Positions 36,605-48,020 of a DNA stretch of 64,000 bases are shown in pieces (within the stretch, counting starts at the first letter, position 1; each line of letters begins with the position of its first letter). The notes under the pieces are model-generated. The model did no database searches, was not told where the DNA came from, and saw only the letters and a list, made by a program, of their open reading frames with translations. Both the position numbers and the translations under genes were made by a program. The DNA comes from Pelomonas sp. BJYL3 (GTDB lineage Bacteria > Pseudomonadota > Gammaproteobacteria > Burkholderiales > Burkholderiaceae_C). The stretch lies in NCBI RefSeq assembly GCF_027257975.1, contig NZ_JANZKX010000006.1:124001-188000 (forward strand), given 5' to 3'.

Positions 36605-37087
36605 TCAACGGAACTTTGCGTCGGCCTCCTTGTTGGCTGCGATCTGCTTCTCGTAGCGGTCGCCCACGGCCAGCAGCATGTCCTTGGTGAAGTACAGGTC
36701 GCCGCGCTTTTCGCCGTGGTATTCGAAGATGTCGGTCTCGACGATGGAATCGACCGGGCAGCTCTCTTCGCAGAAGCCGCAGAAGATGCACTTGGTCAGG
36801 TCGATGTCGTAGCGCGTGGTGCGGCGGCTGCCGTCTTCACGCACATCGGACTCGATGGTGATGGCCATCGCCGGGCACACGGCCTCGCAGAGCTTGCAGG
36901 CGATGCAGCGCTCTTCGCCGTTCTCGTAGCGACGCAGCGCGTGCAGGCCGCGGAAGCGGGGCGACAGCGGGGTCTTCTCTTCCGGGAACTGGACGGTGAT
37001 GTTGCGCGAGAGGAAATGTCGGCCGGTCAGGGCCATGCCCTTGAACAGCTCGGTGAGCATGAAGCTCTTGATGAAGTGTTTGACCAT
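36605..37087 (-). CDS. nuoI: NADH-quinone oxidoreductase subunit I
   Basis: This 160-residue peripheral-arm subunit holds two [4Fe-4S] clusters (N6a/N6b) close to the quinone site. The first ferredoxin motif is [12 protein letters not shown] (about residues 61-72) and the second [16 protein letters not shown] (about 100-115). [22 protein letters not shown] is the family hallmark. It starts 7 bases after the nuoH stop. The stop codon lies at the edge of a conserved structured repeat that separates it from nuoJ. Confidence 0.96.
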   Translation of the reverse strand: MVKHFIKSFMLTELFKGMALTGRHFLSRNITVQFPEEKTPLSPRFRGLHALRRYENGEERCIACKLCEAVCPAMAITIESDVREDGSRRTTRYDIDLTKCIFCGFCEESCPVDSIVETDIFEYHGEKRGDLYFTKDMLLAVGDRYEKQIAANKEADAKFR

Positions 37088-37093
37088 GGCGGC

Positions 37094-38206
37094 TTACTTC
37101 CAGATGTTCAGCGGCGACTGGATCCACAGGCCGACGACGACCAGCCAGATCAAGGTCACGGGAATGAAGATCTTCCAGCCCAGACGCATGATCTGGTCAT
37201 AGCGGAAGCGCGGGAAGGTGGCGCGCACCCACAGGAACATCGTGACGACGAAGAAGGTCTTGCCGAACAGCCAGGCCCAGTTCCAGAAGGCCATGGTGTT
37301 CTGGATGAACTGCGGCGTCTCCATGCCCAGCAGGCTGAAGGAGATCGGTGCGCTCCAGCCGCCCAGGAACATGACGACGGCCAGGGCCGACACCAGGATC
37401 ATGTTGGCGTACTCGGCCAGGAAGAACATCGCGAAGGACATGCCCGAGTACTCGATCATGTGGCCGGCCACGATTTCCGATTCGCCTTCGACCACGTCGA
37501 AGGGGTGGCGGTTGGTCTCGGCCAGGCCCGAGATGAAGTACACGACGAAGATGGGCAGCAGGGGCAGCCAATTCCAGGACAGGAAGTTCACGCCCATCGA
37601 GGCGAAGGTGCCCTTCTGCTGGGAGGTGACGATGTCCGTCATGTTCATGCTGCCGGTGACCATCAGCACCACCACGAGCGCGAAGCCCATGGCGATTTCA
37701 TAGGACACCATCTGCGCCGAGGCCCGCAGCGCGCCCAGGAAGGCGTACTTCGAGTTGGAGGCCCAACCGGCGATGATCACGCCGTACACCTCGAGCGAGG
37801 TGATGGCCATCAGGAACAGCAGGCCGGCGTTGACGTTGGCCACCGCGGCATCCGGGCCGAAGGGCACCACAGCCCAGGCGGCCAGGGCCGGCATGATGGT
37901 CATGATCGGGCCGAGGAAGAAGAGCCCGCGGTTGGCGGCGCTGGGGAGGATGATCTCCTTGAAGATCAGCTTCACCGCGTCGGCGATCGGGGTCAGCAGG
38001 CCGTAGGGACCCACGCGGTTGGGGCCCGGACGGATCTGCGACCAGCCGATGGCCTTGCGTTCCCACAGGGTCAGATAGGCCACGCAGAGCATCAGCGGTG
38101 CGACGACCGCGAAGATCTTGAGCAGGGCCCAGACCACAGGAAACAGCGAGGGCCAGAAACTGCCGAACACAAAAGTGCCGGCTTGGTTGAGGAGGCTTTC
38201 GATCAT
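37094..38206 (-). CDS. nuoH: NADH-quinone oxidoreductase subunit H
   Basis: This 370-residue membrane subunit forms much of the quinone-binding chamber with NuoB and NuoD. It has about eight helices. Key sequences are [25 protein letters not shown] (about residues 49-73) and the acidic cytosolic loop [21 protein letters not shown] (about 225-245). ATG 38206 is taken because it begins [10 protein letters not shown] like relatives and lies 4 bases after the nuoG stop; an in-frame ATG 18 bases upstream would overlap nuoG. Confidence 0.95.
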   Translation of the reverse strand: MIESLLNQAGTFVFGSFWPSLFPVVWALLKIFAVVAPLMLCVAYLTLWERKAIGWSQIRPGPNRVGPYGLLTPIADAVKLIFKEIILPSAANRGLFFLGPIMTIMPALAAWAVVPFGPDAAVANVNAGLLFLMAITSLEVYGVIIAGWASNSKYAFLGALRASAQMVSYEIAMGFALVVVLMVTGSMNMTDIVTSQQKGTFASMGVNFLSWNWLPLLPIFVVYFISGLAETNRHPFDVVEGESEIVAGHMIEYSGMSFAMFFLAEYANMILVSALAVVMFLGGWSAPISFSLLGMETPQFIQNTMAFWNWAWLFGKTFFVVTMFLWVRATFPRFRYDQIMRLGWKIFIPVTLIWLVVVGLWIQSPLNIWK

Positions 38207-38210
38207 CGCG

Positions 38211-40535
38211 TCACACCTTGGCAATCGTCAGGCTGCCGAACGCGGCACCCAGGGCGGCGGTTTCGGGCAGGCCGGCGGGCACGCGCACCACGTTGGCGGG
38301 CAGCGTGGCGTCCAGCTTGGCCTTGAGGCGGGCCGAACCGGCGCCGTCCTGGCTCACCTGCACTTCGGCACCCTCGCCCAGACCCAGCTGGGTCCACAGG
38401 GCCTGGCTCACATGAGCCACGGCGGCGTTCTTGGCGTCGGTGGTCAGCTGCAGCGAGGTGGCGTGGCGCACCAGCGCGTCGGTGGCGTAGATGGGCACGT
38501 CAGCCAGGCGCTCGATGGCAGCGGCCGTGCCGAACTGCACGGCGGCGGTCGAGCGGTTGTCCAGGCGGCTGCTCAGGTCGGCATCGACGCCCAGGGCCTC
38601 GTTGCGCACCTGCTCGGAGCTTTCCTGGCCGAAGCCGGAGAGGCCCAGCAGGCTGCCCAGCACGCGCAGGATCTTCCAGCCCGGGCGGGTCTCGCCCAAG
38701 GCCTTGGCCACGCCCACGAAGCTCTGCAGGCGACCCTCGGCATTGACGAAGGAGCCTGAGGTCTCGGTGAAGGGAGCCGTGGGCAGCAGCACGTCGGCGT
38801 AGTCCATGCCGGACTTGAAGGGGCTCATCACCACGACCATCTCGGCGGCGTTGACGGCCTTCACGGCGGCGGCGGGGTTGGCGGTGTCCAGGGCTGGATC
38901 GACGTTCAGCAGGATCAGGGCCTTGGCGGGCTTGCTGGAGAGCAGCTCACCCGCGTTGGCACCGCCCTGCCCCGGCACCGCGCGGACCAGCTGGGCACCC
39001 ACCGTGTTGGCGGCGGCGCTCAGATAGCCGACGGTGGCGCCGGTTTCGTGGGCGATCCAGTTGGCCAGGCTCAGCAGGCTGGCGGCCTGCGGATGCTCGG
39101 CGGCGGCATTGCCCAGCAGCACGGCCTTGCGCGTGCCACCCAGCAGGCTGCTGGCAATGGCTTGCGCTGCGGCGGTGGCGCTGCCGGCGGCCGGGGCGCT
39201 CACACCCTTGGCAGCGGCGATGGCGGCGGCCACATTGGCCAGCTCCTGGACCCAGGCCGACGGGGCGGCCGTGATGCGGTTCGCGACGGGCAGCAGCCAG
39301 TCGTCAGCCGAGCCATGCAGGGACGAGACCTGGGCGCCGTGGCGGGCGGCCTGGCGCAGGCGCTGCGCGAACAGCGGGTGGTCCTTGCGCAGGAAGGAGC
39401 CGATCACGAAGGCACGGTCCAGCGAGGTCAGCGCGGCAATCGAGCTGCCCAGCCAGCGGGCCCGGCCTTCGCCGGCACCGTTGTCAAAGGCGGCGTGGCG
39501 CACGCGGTGATCGATGCTCTGGCTGCCCAGGCCGCGCACCAGCTGGCCCAGCAGGAAGAGTTCTTCCACCGTGCTGTGGGCCGAGCCCAGCGCCGCGATG
39601 CTGCTGGCGCCGTGCGTGTCCTTGATGGACTTCAGGCCGTTGGCCACGTACTCCAGGGCCACGGTCCAGTCGACGGCCTTCCACTGGCCGCCCTGCTTGA
39701 TCATGGGCTGGGTCAGGCGCTGATCGCTGTTCAGGGCCTCATACGAGAAGCGGTCGCGGTCGGCGATCCAGCACTCGTTGACGTCTTCGTTCTCCAGGGG
39801 CACGACGCGCATGACCTGGTTGTTCTTGACCTGGACGATCAGGTTGGCGCCGGTGGAGTCATGCGGCGACACGCTCTTGCGGCGCGAAAGCTCCCAGGTG
39901 CGGGCGCTGTAGCGGAAGGGCTTGCTGGTCAGCGCACCGACCGGGCAGACGTCGATCATGTTGCCCGAGAGCTCGGAGTCGACGGTACGTCCCACGAAGG
40001 TCTGGATCTCGCTGTGCTCGCCGCGGTGGGCCATGCCCAGTTCCATCTTGCCGGCGATCTCCTGGCCGAAGCGCACGCAGCGGGTGCAATGGATGCACCG
40101 GCTCATCTCTTCCATCGAGACCAGCGGGCCCACGTTCTTGTGGAAGACCACGCGCTTCTCTTCTGTGTAGCGGCTCTTGCTGCCACCGTAGCCCACGGCC
40201 AGATCCTGCAGCTGGCACTCACCGCCCTGGTCGCAGATCGGGCAATCCAGCGGGTGGTTGATCAGCAGGAACTCCATCACGCCCTGCTGGGCCTTGATGG
40301 CTTTCTCGCTCTTGGTGCGCACGATCATGCCCTGCGTGACCGGGGTCGCGCAGGCGGGCATGGGCTTGGGGGCCTTTTCCACGTCCACGAGGCACATGCG
40401 GCAGTTGGCCGCGATGGAGAGCTTCTTGTGGTAGCAGAAATGCGGGATGTAGGTGCCGGCCTTTTCAGCAGCATGCATGACCATGCTGCCTTCCTGGACC
40501 TCTACCTTCTTGCCGTCGAGTTCGATTTCAACCAT
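38211..40535 (-). CDS. nuoG: NADH-quinone oxidoreductase subunit G
   Basis: This 774-residue electron-input subunit carries several Fe-S clusters. The N-terminal [2Fe-2S] ferredoxin domain has Cys in [20 protein letters not shown] (about residues 33-52) and CATPV. The His/Cys-ligated [4Fe-4S] cluster is at [16 protein letters not shown] (about 98-113), and [10 protein letters not shown] begins the next. The large C-terminal molybdopterin-oxidoreductase-like domain is catalytically inactive in complex I. Sequence quality is even throughout, with no frameshift. Confidence 0.95.
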   Translation of the reverse strand: MVEIELDGKKVEVQEGSMVMHAAEKAGTYIPHFCYHKKLSIAANCRMCLVDVEKAPKPMPACATPVTQGMIVRTKSEKAIKAQQGVMEFLLINHPLDCPICDQGGECQLQDLAVGYGGSKSRYTEEKRVVFHKNVGPLVSMEEMSRCIHCTRCVRFGQEIAGKMELGMAHRGEHSEIQTFVGRTVDSELSGNMIDVCPVGALTSKPFRYSARTWELSRRKSVSPHDSTGANLIVQVKNNQVMRVVPLENEDVNECWIADRDRFSYEALNSDQRLTQPMIKQGGQWKAVDWTVALEYVANGLKSIKDTHGASSIAALGSAHSTVEELFLLGQLVRGLGSQSIDHRVRHAAFDNGAGEGRARWLGSSIAALTSLDRAFVIGSFLRKDHPLFAQRLRQAARHGAQVSSLHGSADDWLLPVANRITAAPSAWVQELANVAAAIAAAKGVSAPAAGSATAAAQAIASSLLGGTRKAVLLGNAAAEHPQAASLLSLANWIAHETGATVGYLSAAANTVGAQLVRAVPGQGGANAGELLSSKPAKALILLNVDPALDTANPAAAVKAVNAAEMVVVMSPFKSGMDYADVLLPTAPFTETSGSFVNAEGRLQSFVGVAKALGETRPGWKILRVLGSLLGLSGFGQESSEQVRNEALGVDADLSSRLDNRSTAAVQFGTAAAIERLADVPIYATDALVRHATSLQLTTDAKNAAVAHVSQALWTQLGLGEGAEVQVSQDGAGSARLKAKLDATLPANVVRVPAGLPETAALGAAFGSLTIAKV

Positions 40536-40552
40536 GGTTCGTGTCCTGGCGT

Positions 40553-41896
40553 TCAGGCGGCTTTGGCGCCAGCCCGTTGTGCCTGTTCGATCTTCTGCAC
40601 GAACTCGTGCTTGAAGTGCTTGATCATGGCGCGCACCGGCATCGCGGCGGCGTCGCCCAGGGCGCAGATCGTGCGGCCCTGGATGTTGTCAGCGACCGAG
40701 TTCAGCAGGTCGATGTCTTCCATGCGGCCTTGGCCGTGGGCGATGCGCTCGATCACGCGGTGCATCCAGCCCGTGCCTTCGCGGCAGGGCGTGCACTGGC
40801 CGCAGGACTCGTGGGCATAGAAGTAGGACAGGCGCAGCAGGCTGTTGACCATGTCACGCGAGTCGTCCATCACGATGACGGCGCCCGAGCCCAGCATGGA
40901 GCCGGCCTTGGCGATGGAGTCATAGTCCATCGTGCACTGCATCATCACCTCGGCCGGCAGCACCGGGGCGGACGAGCCGCCCGGGATCACGGCCTTGAGC
41001 TTGCGGCCGGTGCGCACGCCGCCGGCCAGCTCGAGCAGCTTCTCGAAGGGCGTGCCCAGCGGGATCTCGTAGTTGCCGGGCTTGTTGACGTCACCCGAGA
41101 CCGAGAAGATCTTGGTGCCGCCGTTGTTGGGCTTGCCGATCTCGAGGTAGGGCTGGCCACCGTTGCGGATGATCCAGGGCACCGCCGCGAAGGTCTCGGT
41201 GTTGTTGATGGTCGTGGGCTTGCCGTACAGGCCGAAGCTGGCCGGGAACGGTGGCTTGAAGCGCGGCTGGCCCTTCTTGCCTTCCAGCGATTCCAGCAGC
41301 GCCGTCTCTTCACCGCAGATGTAGGCGCCGAAGCCGTGGTGGGCGTGCAGCTGGAACGAGAAGTTCGAGCCCAGGATGTTGTCACCCAGCAGGCCGGCGG
41401 CGCGTGCCTCTTCCAGGGCCGCCTCGAAGCGCTCGTAGACCTCGAAGATCTCGCCGTGGATGTAGTTGTAGCCGACCTTGATGCCCATGGCATACGCCGC
41501 GATCGCCATCCCTTCGATGACGATGTGCGGGTTGTACATGAGGATGTCGCGGTCCTTGCAGGTGCCCGGCTCGCCTTCGTCGGAGTTGCAGACGAGGTAC
41601 TTCTGGCCCGGGAACTGGCGGGGCATGAAGCTCCACTTCAGGCCGGTCGGGAAGCCTGCGCCGCCACGGCCGCGCAGGCCGGAGGTCTTGACCTCGGCGA
41701 TGACCTGGTCGGGGGTCAGGCCTTCACCGCCGTCCTTGCCCAGGATCTTGCGCAGCGCTGCGTAGCCGCCACGGGCTTCGTAGTCCTTGATCGACCAGTT
41801 GCTGCCGTTCAGGTCGGCGTAGATCTGCGGGCCGAGGTGGCGGCCATGGAAGCAGGTCTCGACGCCCTTGCTTTGAAACTTGGAGAGATCCAGCAT
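40553..41896 (-). CDS. nuoF: NADH-quinone oxidoreductase subunit F (NADH and FMN site)
   Basis: This 447-residue subunit binds NADH and FMN. The Gly-rich FMN motif is [18 protein letters not shown] (about residues 53-70), and [18 protein letters not shown] (about 170-187) is the nucleotide-binding signature. The [4Fe-4S] N3 cluster motif is [12 protein letters not shown] (about 353-364). It begins 8 bases after nuoE and precedes nuoG by 17 bases. Confidence 0.96.
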   Translation of the reverse strand: MLDLSKFQSKGVETCFHGRHLGPQIYADLNGSNWSIKDYEARGGYAALRKILGKDGGEGLTPDQVIAEVKTSGLRGRGGAGFPTGLKWSFMPRQFPGQKYLVCNSDEGEPGTCKDRDILMYNPHIVIEGMAIAAYAMGIKVGYNYIHGEIFEVYERFEAALEEARAAGLLGDNILGSNFSFQLHAHHGFGAYICGEETALLESLEGKKGQPRFKPPFPASFGLYGKPTTINNTETFAAVPWIIRNGGQPYLEIGKPNNGGTKIFSVSGDVNKPGNYEIPLGTPFEKLLELAGGVRTGRKLKAVIPGGSSAPVLPAEVMMQCTMDYDSIAKAGSMLGSGAVIVMDDSRDMVNSLLRLSYFYAHESCGQCTPCREGTGWMHRVIERIAHGQGRMEDIDLLNSVADNIQGRTICALGDAAAMPVRAMIKHFKHEFVQKIEQAQRAGAKAA

Positions 41897-41904
41897 GCTT
41901 GCCC

Positions 41905-42411
41905 TCAGTTCTTGGCGTGGGCCTTCAGCGTGTCGACGAGTTCGTCGAGGCGCTCATGGCTCATGAAGCTGCACATCTGGCGGTCGTTCACCAGCATCAC
42001 CGGCGCATCGGCGCAGGCGCCCAGGCACTCGCACTTCTGCACGGTGAAGACGCCGTCAGCGGTGGTGCCGCCCTCTTCCACGCCCAGCTTGGTCAGCAGA
42101 TGGTCCAGCGCCTGCTGGCCATTGCGCAGCTGGCAAGGCAGGTTGGTGCACACGTTCAGCTTGAACTTGCCGACCGGGCGCTGGTTGTACATGTTGTAGA
42201 AGGTCGTGACCTCGTACACCGCGATCGCGGGCATGCCCAGGTACTCGGCGATGGCGTCCTCGCTCTCGCGGGACACATGGCCCTGCTCCTGCTGCACGAT
42301 GGACAGGCAGGCCATCACGGCGGACTGGCGCTGCTCGGCCGGGTACTTGGCGACCTCGCGGTCGAAGCGAGCGCGGGTGGCGTCGCTGAGCTGGTAGGGA
42401 GTGCTGCTCAT
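41905..42411 (-). CDS. nuoE: NADH-quinone oxidoreductase subunit E
   Basis: This 168-residue thioredoxin-like subunit carries the [2Fe-2S] N1a cluster. Its four Cys ligands are visible in [11 protein letters not shown] (about residues 87-92) and [11 protein letters not shown] (about 128-132). It pairs with NuoF as the NADH-dehydrogenase tip of complex I. Its ATG overlaps the nuoD stop by ATGA (42408-42411). Confidence 0.95.
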   Translation of the reverse strand: MSSTPYQLSDATRARFDREVAKYPAEQRQSAVMACLSIVQQEQGHVSRESEDAIAEYLGMPAIAVYEVTTFYNMYNQRPVGKFKLNVCTNLPCQLRNGQQALDHLLTKLGVEEGGTTADGVFTVQKCECLGACADAPVMLVNDRQMCSFMSHERLDELVDTLKAHAKN

Positions 42412-43661
42412 CGGTCAATCTCACCGAAAACGATGTCCATAGTGCCGATCACGGCGACGGCGTCGGCAATCATGTGGCCACGGGACATTTCGTCCAGGCC
42501 GGCCAGGTGGGCGAAGCCCGGGGCGCGGATCTTCAGGCGGTAGGGCTTGTTGGCGCCATCGCTGACGATGTAGATGCCGAACTCGCCCTTGGGGTGCTCG
42601 ACGGCCGCATAGGCCTCGCCCTCAGGCACGCGGAAGCCTTCGGTGAAGAGCTTGAAGTGGTGGATCAGCTCTTCCATGTTGGACTTCATGTCCACGCGGG
42701 CGGGCGGGGCCACCTTGTGGTTGTCCGTGATGACGGGGCCGGGATTGGCACGCAGCCACTTCACGCACTGCTCGACGATGCGGCAGGACTGGCGCATTTC
42801 CTCGACGCGCACCACGTAGCGGTCATAGGTGTCGCCGTTGGTGCCCACCGGGATGTCGAAGTCCATCTTGGCGTAGACATCGTAGGGCTGGCTCTTGCGG
42901 AGGTCCCAGGGGATGCCCGAACCACGCAGCATGGCGCCGGTGAAGCCCATGTTCAGGGCGCGCTCGGGCGTCACGACGCCGATGCCCACGGTGCGCTGCT
43001 TCCAGATCCGGTTGTCGGTCAGCAGGGTCTCGTAGTCGTCGACGTTCTTGGGGAAGCGCTTGCAGAAGTCCTCGATGAAGTCGAGCAGCGAACCCTGGCG
43101 GTTCTTGTTGAGCTCGGCAATCGTCTTGGCGTTCTTGATCTTGCTGACCTTGTACTGCGGCATGGTGTCCGGCAGATCGCGGTAGACGCCACCCGGACGG
43201 AAGTAGGCCGCGTGCATGCGCGCGCCCGACACCGCCTCGTACATGTCGAAGATGTCCTCACGCTCGCGGAAGCAGTAGATGAGGATGTTCATCGCACCGC
43301 AGTCCAGGCCGTGGCAGCCCAGCCAAAGCAGGTGGTTCAGGATGCGGGTCAGCTCGGCGAACATCACGCGGATGTACTGCGCGCGCTCCGGCACCTCCAG
43401 CCCCAGCATCTTCTCGATGGCCAGGCAGTAGGCGTGCTCGTTGGCCATCATCGACACGTAGTCGAGGCGGTCCATGTAGGGCAGCGACTGGATGTAGGTC
43501 TTGCTCTCGGCCAGCTTCTCGGTGGCGCGGTGCAGCAGGCCGATGTGCGGGTCGGCGCGCTGGATCACTTCACCGTCGAGTTCCAGCACCAGACGCAGCA
43601 CGCCGTGCGCGGCCGGGTGTTGGGGACCGAAGTTGAGGGTGTAGTTCTTGATGTCGGCCAT
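42408..43661 (-). CDS. nuoD: NADH-quinone oxidoreductase subunit D
   Basis: This 417-residue 49-kDa-type subunit shapes the quinone-binding site with NuoB. It has [22 protein letters not shown] (about residues 10-31), with the conserved His-rich loop, and the C-terminal FGEIDR. It is separate from NuoC, unlike the fused NuoCD of E. coli. It follows nuoC by 5 bases. Confidence 0.97.
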   Translation of the reverse strand: MADIKNYTLNFGPQHPAAHGVLRLVLELDGEVIQRADPHIGLLHRATEKLAESKTYIQSLPYMDRLDYVSMMANEHAYCLAIEKMLGLEVPERAQYIRVMFAELTRILNHLLWLGCHGLDCGAMNILIYCFREREDIFDMYEAVSGARMHAAYFRPGGVYRDLPDTMPQYKVSKIKNAKTIAELNKNRQGSLLDFIEDFCKRFPKNVDDYETLLTDNRIWKQRTVGIGVVTPERALNMGFTGAMLRGSGIPWDLRKSQPYDVYAKMDFDIPVGTNGDTYDRYVVRVEEMRQSCRIVEQCVKWLRANPGPVITDNHKVAPPARVDMKSNMEELIHHFKLFTEGFRVPEGEAYAAVEHPKGEFGIYIVSDGANKPYRLKIRAPGFAHLAGLDEMSRGHMIADAVAVIGTMDIVFGEIDR

Positions 43662-43666
43662 TTGGA

Positions 43667-44263
43667 TCAGATCCCGCCGTAGTTGTCTTCACGGATCACG
43701 CGCGGCGTGATCTCACGCGGCTCGATGGTCACCGGCTGGTAGATGACGCGCTTCTGCTCGGCGTCGTAGCGCATCTCGACATGCCCGGTGGTCGGGAAGT
43801 CCTTGCGCATGGGGTGGCCGATGAAGCCGTAGTCCGTCAGGATGCGGCGCAGGTCCTCGTGGCCTTCGAAGATGATGCCGTACATGTCGAAGGCTTCGCG
43901 CTCGAACCAGTTGGCCGAGTTCCAGATCGGCGTGACCGAGGCGACGCAGGGGAAGTCGTCGTTGGCGGCGAGCACCTTGAGGCGCAGGCGCCAGTTCTTG
44001 GCCACCGACAGCAGGTGCGAGACGGCGGCGAAGCGCGGGCCTTCGTAGGCGCCTTCGCCGAAGCTGCTGTAGTCCACGCCGCACAGGTCGATCAGCTGCT
44101 CGAAACGCAGCTCGGAGTGGTCACGCAAAGTCTTGGCGACGGCAGCGTAGTGCTCGGGCGCAACGCGGATGGTGATCTCACCGAACTCGCGCTTGAGGTC
44201 GAGGATCTGCTCGCCCAGCACCTTTTCCAGGGTGGCCTGCAGGGTGTCGAGTTTCATGGTCAT
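43667..44263 (-). CDS. nuoC: NADH-quinone oxidoreductase subunit C
   Basis: This 198-residue 30-kDa-type peripheral subunit has the signature [22 protein letters not shown] (about residues 121-142) followed by [12 protein letters not shown] (about 146-157). It has no cofactor and stabilises the NuoBCDI connecting fragment. An alternative ATG two codons downstream (MKLDTL) is equally possible. 15 bases separate it from nuoB. Confidence 0.95.
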   Translation of the reverse strand: MTMKLDTLQATLEKVLGEQILDLKREFGEITIRVAPEHYAAVAKTLRDHSELRFEQLIDLCGVDYSSFGEGAYEGPRFAAVSHLLSVAKNWRLRLKVLAANDDFPCVASVTPIWNSANWFEREAFDMYGIIFEGHEDLRRILTDYGFIGHPMRKDFPTTGHVEMRYDAEQKRVIYQPVTIEPREITPRVIREDNYGGI

Positions 44264-44278
44264 GGAGCCCTGCCCTCT

Positions 44279-44755
44279 TCAGCGTGCGATGGTGTTTTCG
44301 CGGCGGATCTTGGCCTGCAGCTGCAGGATGCCGTACAGCAGCGCCTCGGCGGTGGGCGGACAGCCCGGCACGTAGACGTCCACCGGCACGATGCGGTCGC
44401 AGCCGCGCACGACGGAATAGCTGTAGTGGTAGTAGCCGCCGCCATTGGCGCACGAGCCCATGGACAGGACCCAGCGCGGCTCGGCCATCTGGTCGTAGAC
44501 CTTGCGCAGGGCCGGCGCCATCTTGTTGCACAGCGTGCCGGCCACGATCATCAGGTCGGACTGACGCGGGCTCGGGCGGAACAGCATGCCGAAGCGGTCG
44601 ATGTCATAGCGCGCCGCGCCGGCGTGCATCATCTCGACCGCACAGCAGGCCAGACCGAAGGTCATGGGCCACAGAGAACCGGTCTTGGACCAGTTGATCA
44701 GCTTGTCGACCGAGGTGGTGACGAAGCCTTCCTTCAAAACGCCTTCAATACCCAT
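44279..44755 (-). CDS. nuoB: NADH-quinone oxidoreductase subunit B
   Basis: This 158-residue PSST-type subunit carries the terminal [4Fe-4S] cluster N2. Its ligands are the tandem Cys in [12 protein letters not shown] (about residues 36-37), then a Cys in MGSCANGGG and GCPPTAE near the end. [20 protein letters not shown] is conserved. Gene start [18 protein letters not shown] agrees with relatives. It is separated from nuoA by the second copy of the structured repeat. Confidence 0.97.
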   Translation of the reverse strand: MGIEGVLKEGFVTTSVDKLINWSKTGSLWPMTFGLACCAVEMMHAGAARYDIDRFGMLFRPSPRQSDLMIVAGTLCNKMAPALRKVYDQMAEPRWVLSMGSCANGGGYYHYSYSVVRGCDRIVPVDVYVPGCPPTAEALLYGILQLQAKIRRENTIAR

Positions 44756-44788
44756 AGCACGCTGCTTTCATTCTGTCTGCCCGCCTTC

Positions 44789-44887
44789 GGGCCGAGCGCC
44801 GGGCCGCGCCCCAAGCCGGCCCACATGCCAGCCGCAGGCTGGCGTCCCTCGGGGGGGACCGTCCAGCGCCTAGCGCTGAACGAGGGG
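44789..44887 (-). repeat. structured intergenic element, copy 2 (nuoA-nuoB)
   Basis: It starts 5 bases after the nuoA stop. Helices are GGGCCG (44789-44794) with CGGCCC (44817-44822), GCCAGCC (44827-44833) with GGCTGGC (44837-44843), CCCTCG (44846-44851) with CGAGGG (44881-44886), and nested CAGCGC (44864-44869) with GCGCTG (44873-44878). Shared with copy 1 are GCCGGGCCGC, GGCGTCCC, TCGGGGG and the end CGAGGGG. Stem bases differ but still pair. Confidence 0.7.
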
Positions 44888-44892
44888 CAACG

Positions 44893-45252
44893 TCACTCCC
44901 AATCGAGAGCACCCTTCTTCCACTCGTAGGCAAAGCCCACGACCAGGATGCCCAGGAAAACCATCATCGCCCAGAAACCTGTCGCCCCGATTTCACGCAG
45001 GGTCACGGCCCAGGGGAAGAGGAAGGCGATTTCCAGATCGAACAGGATGAAGAGAATGGCCACGAGGTAGTAGCGCACATCGAACTTCATGCGCGCGTCT
45101 TCAAAGGCCTCGAAGCCGCATTCGTAGGGGGAGTTCTTGGCCTGATCCGGCCGGTTGGGTCCGAGGAGGTAGCCCAGGATCTGGGGCGCTATACCCACCA
45201 CTGCGCCGACCAGAATGAAGAGGATGACGGGGAGGTACTGTTCCAGACTCAC
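44893..45252 (-). CDS. nuoA: NADH-quinone oxidoreductase subunit A
   Basis: This 119-residue membrane subunit has three helices. The conserved [21 protein letters not shown] (about residues 42-62) includes the loop Cys that reports active/deactive states in mitochondria. A GTG start at 45252 ([14 protein letters not shown]) matches the family N-terminus and has GAGAG 8 bases upstream; an in-frame ATG 105 bases upstream would add 35 residues with no family support. It is the first gene of the fourteen-gene nuo operon. Confidence 0.93.
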   Translation of the reverse strand: MSLEQYLPVILFILVGAVVGIAPQILGYLLGPNRPDQAKNSPYECGFEAFEDARMKFDVRYYLVAILFILFDLEIAFLFPWAVTLREIGATGFWAMMVFLGILVVGFAYEWKKGALDWE

Positions 45253-45272
45253 AGCTTTGCTCTCGGTTGCGC

Positions 45273-45305
45273 CGATGCTCCCGGCCTCCAGGCCGAAGGG
45301 CATCG
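45273..45305 (-). promoter_or_regulatory. hairpin in the nuoA leader
   Basis: CGATGC (45273-45278) pairs with GCATCG (45300-45305), with GGCC/GGCC pairing inside. It ends 20 bases before the GTG start, just upstream of the ribosome-binding site. The rest of 45306-45492, between the tRNA and this hairpin, shows a short GCGAT/ATCGC inverted repeat (45339-45353) and no clear promoter. Confidence 0.4.
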
Positions 45306-45492
45306 ACAGAGTCGACAAAAGCAACGGGCGCGCCGCTGGCGATAGAAAATCGCTCACGGACCGCGCCCGGCTTGTCCCTTAGCAGGTTCGATCTTGCGAC
45401 CACCCCTGCCACAGGGCGCTTCAACCAGGATCGCTTGCACACCATCGGGCTCCAACCCGGGGATGTTAACGCACGACCTCGATTGAGGAATT

Positions 45493-45577
45493 TGGTGCCG
45501 ACGGCGAGACTCGAACTCGCACAGCTTTCGCCACTACCCCCTCAAGATAGCGTGTCTACCAATTTCACCACGTCGGC
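45493..45577 (-). tRNA. tRNA-Leu (anticodon GAG)
   Basis: The minus strand from 45577 reads GCCGACGTGGTGAAATTGGT and ends in an encoded CCA (45495-45493). The acceptor stem GCCGACG pairs with CGTCGGC. The anticodon arm CTATC-TTGAGGG-GGTAG gives GAG, decoding CUC/CUU. A class II variable arm (TGGCGAAAGCTG region) and the T-loop GTTCGAGTC are present. Position between secG and nuoA is common in betaproteobacteria. Confidence 0.95.
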
Positions 45578-45584
45578 GGTTTTT

Positions 45585-45621
45585 GCTGTCTGGTAGCGTG
45601 AGGAATTGCGTTCCAGACAGC
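45585..45621 (-). promoter_or_regulatory. perfect inverted repeat in the tRNA-Leu 5' leader
   Basis: GCTGTCTGG (45585-45593) is the exact reverse complement of CCAGACAGC (45613-45621), with a 19-base loop. It lies 8 bases before the mature tRNA 5' end, followed by AAAAACC on the minus strand. It is inside the primary transcript and could guide processing. It is not a terminator because no U-run follows. Confidence 0.5.
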
Positions 45622-45626
45622 CTCGA

Positions 45627-45654
45627 ATTCTATACCGAAAAATTCGCCCTTCAG
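45627..45654 (-). promoter_or_regulatory. promoter of tRNA-Leu (and possibly nuo)
   Basis: On the minus strand TATAGAAT (45634-45627) gives a strong -10 with CTGAAG (45654-45649) 16 bases upstream of TAGAAT as a weak -35. Transcription would start about 45 bases before the tRNA. This could drive the tRNA independently of secG. Confidence 0.5.
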
Positions 45655-45776
45655 AGAGAAACAGCGGATTTTTGCGATGCAGGCGGATTGATCTGCAACA
45701 GACTTTCCACCCGTCTCCCGGCAGACAGGGGGACAGGTCTTGCCTCCCTGCCCTGCCGGGCCTTCACTGCTGGGGC

Positions 45777-46160
45777 TCAGTGGCTGGCTGCAGATGCCGC
45801 CGGCTGGGCAGCCACAGGGGCCTCGGGAATGGCTGCAGCGCCGGAAGCGGCGGCGGCCGGCGCAGGCGCGCTGGCGGGAGCGGCACGCTCCAGCAGGCTG
45901 TCCTGGGACGCGGCGGCGTCACGGTGGCTGCCGAAATAGGCCAGGCCCAGGGTGCAGACGAAGAACAGCGTGGCGCAGATGGCCGTGCTGCGCGACAGGA
46001 AGTTGGCGCTGCCGGTGGCACCGAACAGGCTGCCGGAGGCGCCGCTGCCGAAGGAAGCGCCCATGTCGGCGCCCTTGCCGTGCTGCACCAGCACCAGGCC
46101 GATCATGACCAGCGCGCTCAGCAGCTGGACCACGAGGATCAGGTTCATCAGGACTTGCAT
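45777..46160 (-). CDS. secG: preprotein translocase subunit SecG
   Basis: This 127-residue accessory subunit of the SecYEG channel has two helices: LMNLILVVQLLSALVMIGLVLVQ (residues 4-26) and AICATLFFVCTLGLAYF (about 60-76). The loop GADMGASFGSGASGSLFGATGSANFL between them is the family hallmark. The C-terminal tail is Ala/Pro-rich and longer than in E. coli. ATG 46160 has GGAGAT upstream; an earlier in-frame codon overlaps that site. It lies 70 bases downstream of tpiA, as in many proteobacteria. Confidence 0.95.
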   Translation of the reverse strand: MQVLMNLILVVQLLSALVMIGLVLVQHGKGADMGASFGSGASGSLFGATGSANFLSRSTAICATLFFVCTLGLAYFGSHRDAAASQDSLLERAAPASAPAPAAAASGAAAIPEAPVAAQPAASAASH

Positions 46161-46230
46161 TCGTATCTCCAAATCGAATCAGCCGCCCAGCCCCTCATGG
46201 GCAGGCGCACAGGAAAAGCACTCTTGAGCC

Positions 46231-46971
<741 letters not shown>

Positions 46972-46988
46972 GAATAACCTCGTGAAAC

Positions 46989-47975
46989 TCACCAGACCAG
47001 GACGATCTTGCCCACATGCTCGCCCGATTCCATCAGGGCGTGGGCTTGCGCCGCCTGGTCGGCAGGCAGTTGTTGATAGATGACCGGCGCAATCGTGCGC
47101 GAGGCCAGCAGCGGCCACACCCGCTCCTTCAAGGCACGGGCGATGCCCGCCTTGAAGGCCAGGGAGCGCGGACGCAGGGTCGAGCCGCTGATCGTCAGGC
47201 GGCGGCGCAAGACCTGACCCGCATCGAACTCAGCCTTGACCCCGCCCTGCACCGCGATGATGACCATGCGGCCGTCATCGGCCAGGCACTGCACGCCGCG
47301 GGCCACGTAATCACCCGCGACCATGTCCAGAATGACATCCACCCCCCGCCCCTGCGTGGCCGCCTTCACCTCCGCGACGAAGTCCTGCTCGCGGTAGTTG
47401 ATGGCGACGTCCGCGCCCAGCTGCAGGCAGGCCTGGGCCTTGGCCGCACTGCCCACGGTCACGAGGACGCGGGCTCCGAAGGCCTTGGCCAGCTGGATGG
47501 CGGTGACGCCGATGCCGCTGCTGCCGCCATGGACGAGGATGCTTTCGCCGGCCTTCAGCGAGGCCCGCCCGAAGACATTGCTCCACACGGTGAAGAAGGT
47601 CTCCGGCAGGCTGGCCGCCTCGGCCATGCTCCAGCCCTCTGGCACCGGCAGGCATTGCTCGACGGGCGCCACACAGCGCTCGGCATAGCCGCCACCGGCC
47701 ACCAGCGCACAGACGGCATCGCCCACGCGCAGGCCCGCAGCGGCCAGCGCCGCCTCGTCACCCGAGACGATGCGGCCCGCCACCTCCAGCCCCGGCAAGG
47801 GGCTGGCACCCGCCGGGGGCGGATAAGCGCCCTTGCGCTGCAGCACGTCAGGGCGGTTGATGCCATAGGCTTCGACCGCAATGAGGCACTCCCCTGCCCC
47901 GGCCTGAGGCTCGGGCAGGGTCTGCAGCTGCAGGACCTCGGGTCCGCCGGGCTGGCTGATGGCGATGGCGCGCAT
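46989..47975 (-). CDS. NAD(P)H-quinone oxidoreductase, zinc-independent MDR family (PIG3-like)
   Basis: This 328-residue medium-chain dehydrogenase lacks the catalytic zinc ligands. It has the substrate domain ([21 protein letters not shown], about residues 36-56) and the nucleotide-binding [19 protein letters not shown] (about 149-167). It ends with [11 protein letters not shown]. The TP53I3/PIG3 type reduces quinones one electron at a time with NADPH. The start at 47975 ([11 protein letters not shown]) fits; 15 upstream codons run toward pnp and are not supported. It lies between pnp and tpiA. Confidence 0.88.
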   Translation of the reverse strand: MRAIAISQPGGPEVLQLQTLPEPQAGAGECLIAVEAYGINRPDVLQRKGAYPPPAGASPLPGLEVAGRIVSGDEAALAAAGLRVGDAVCALVAGGGYAERCVAPVEQCLPVPEGWSMAEAASLPETFFTVWSNVFGRASLKAGESILVHGGSSGIGVTAIQLAKAFGARVLVTVGSAAKAQACLQLGADVAINYREQDFVAEVKAATQGRGVDVILDMVAGDYVARGVQCLADDGRMVIIAVQGGVKAEFDAGQVLRRRLTISGSTLRPRSLAFKAGIARALKERVWPLLASRTIAPVIYQQLPADQAAQAHALMESGEHVGKIVLVW

Positions 47976-48020
47976 GCCGCTGGGCTCGATCAATGCAGGA
48001 GGACGTCGTCCGGCTGGCAA

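Noticed and set aside
45253-45357. 35-residue N-terminal extension of NuoA from an upstream ATG
   Set aside because: Family members begin at the SLEQYLPV segment, and the GTG at 45252 has a suitable ribosome-binding site; the extension would be coded by the structured leader.
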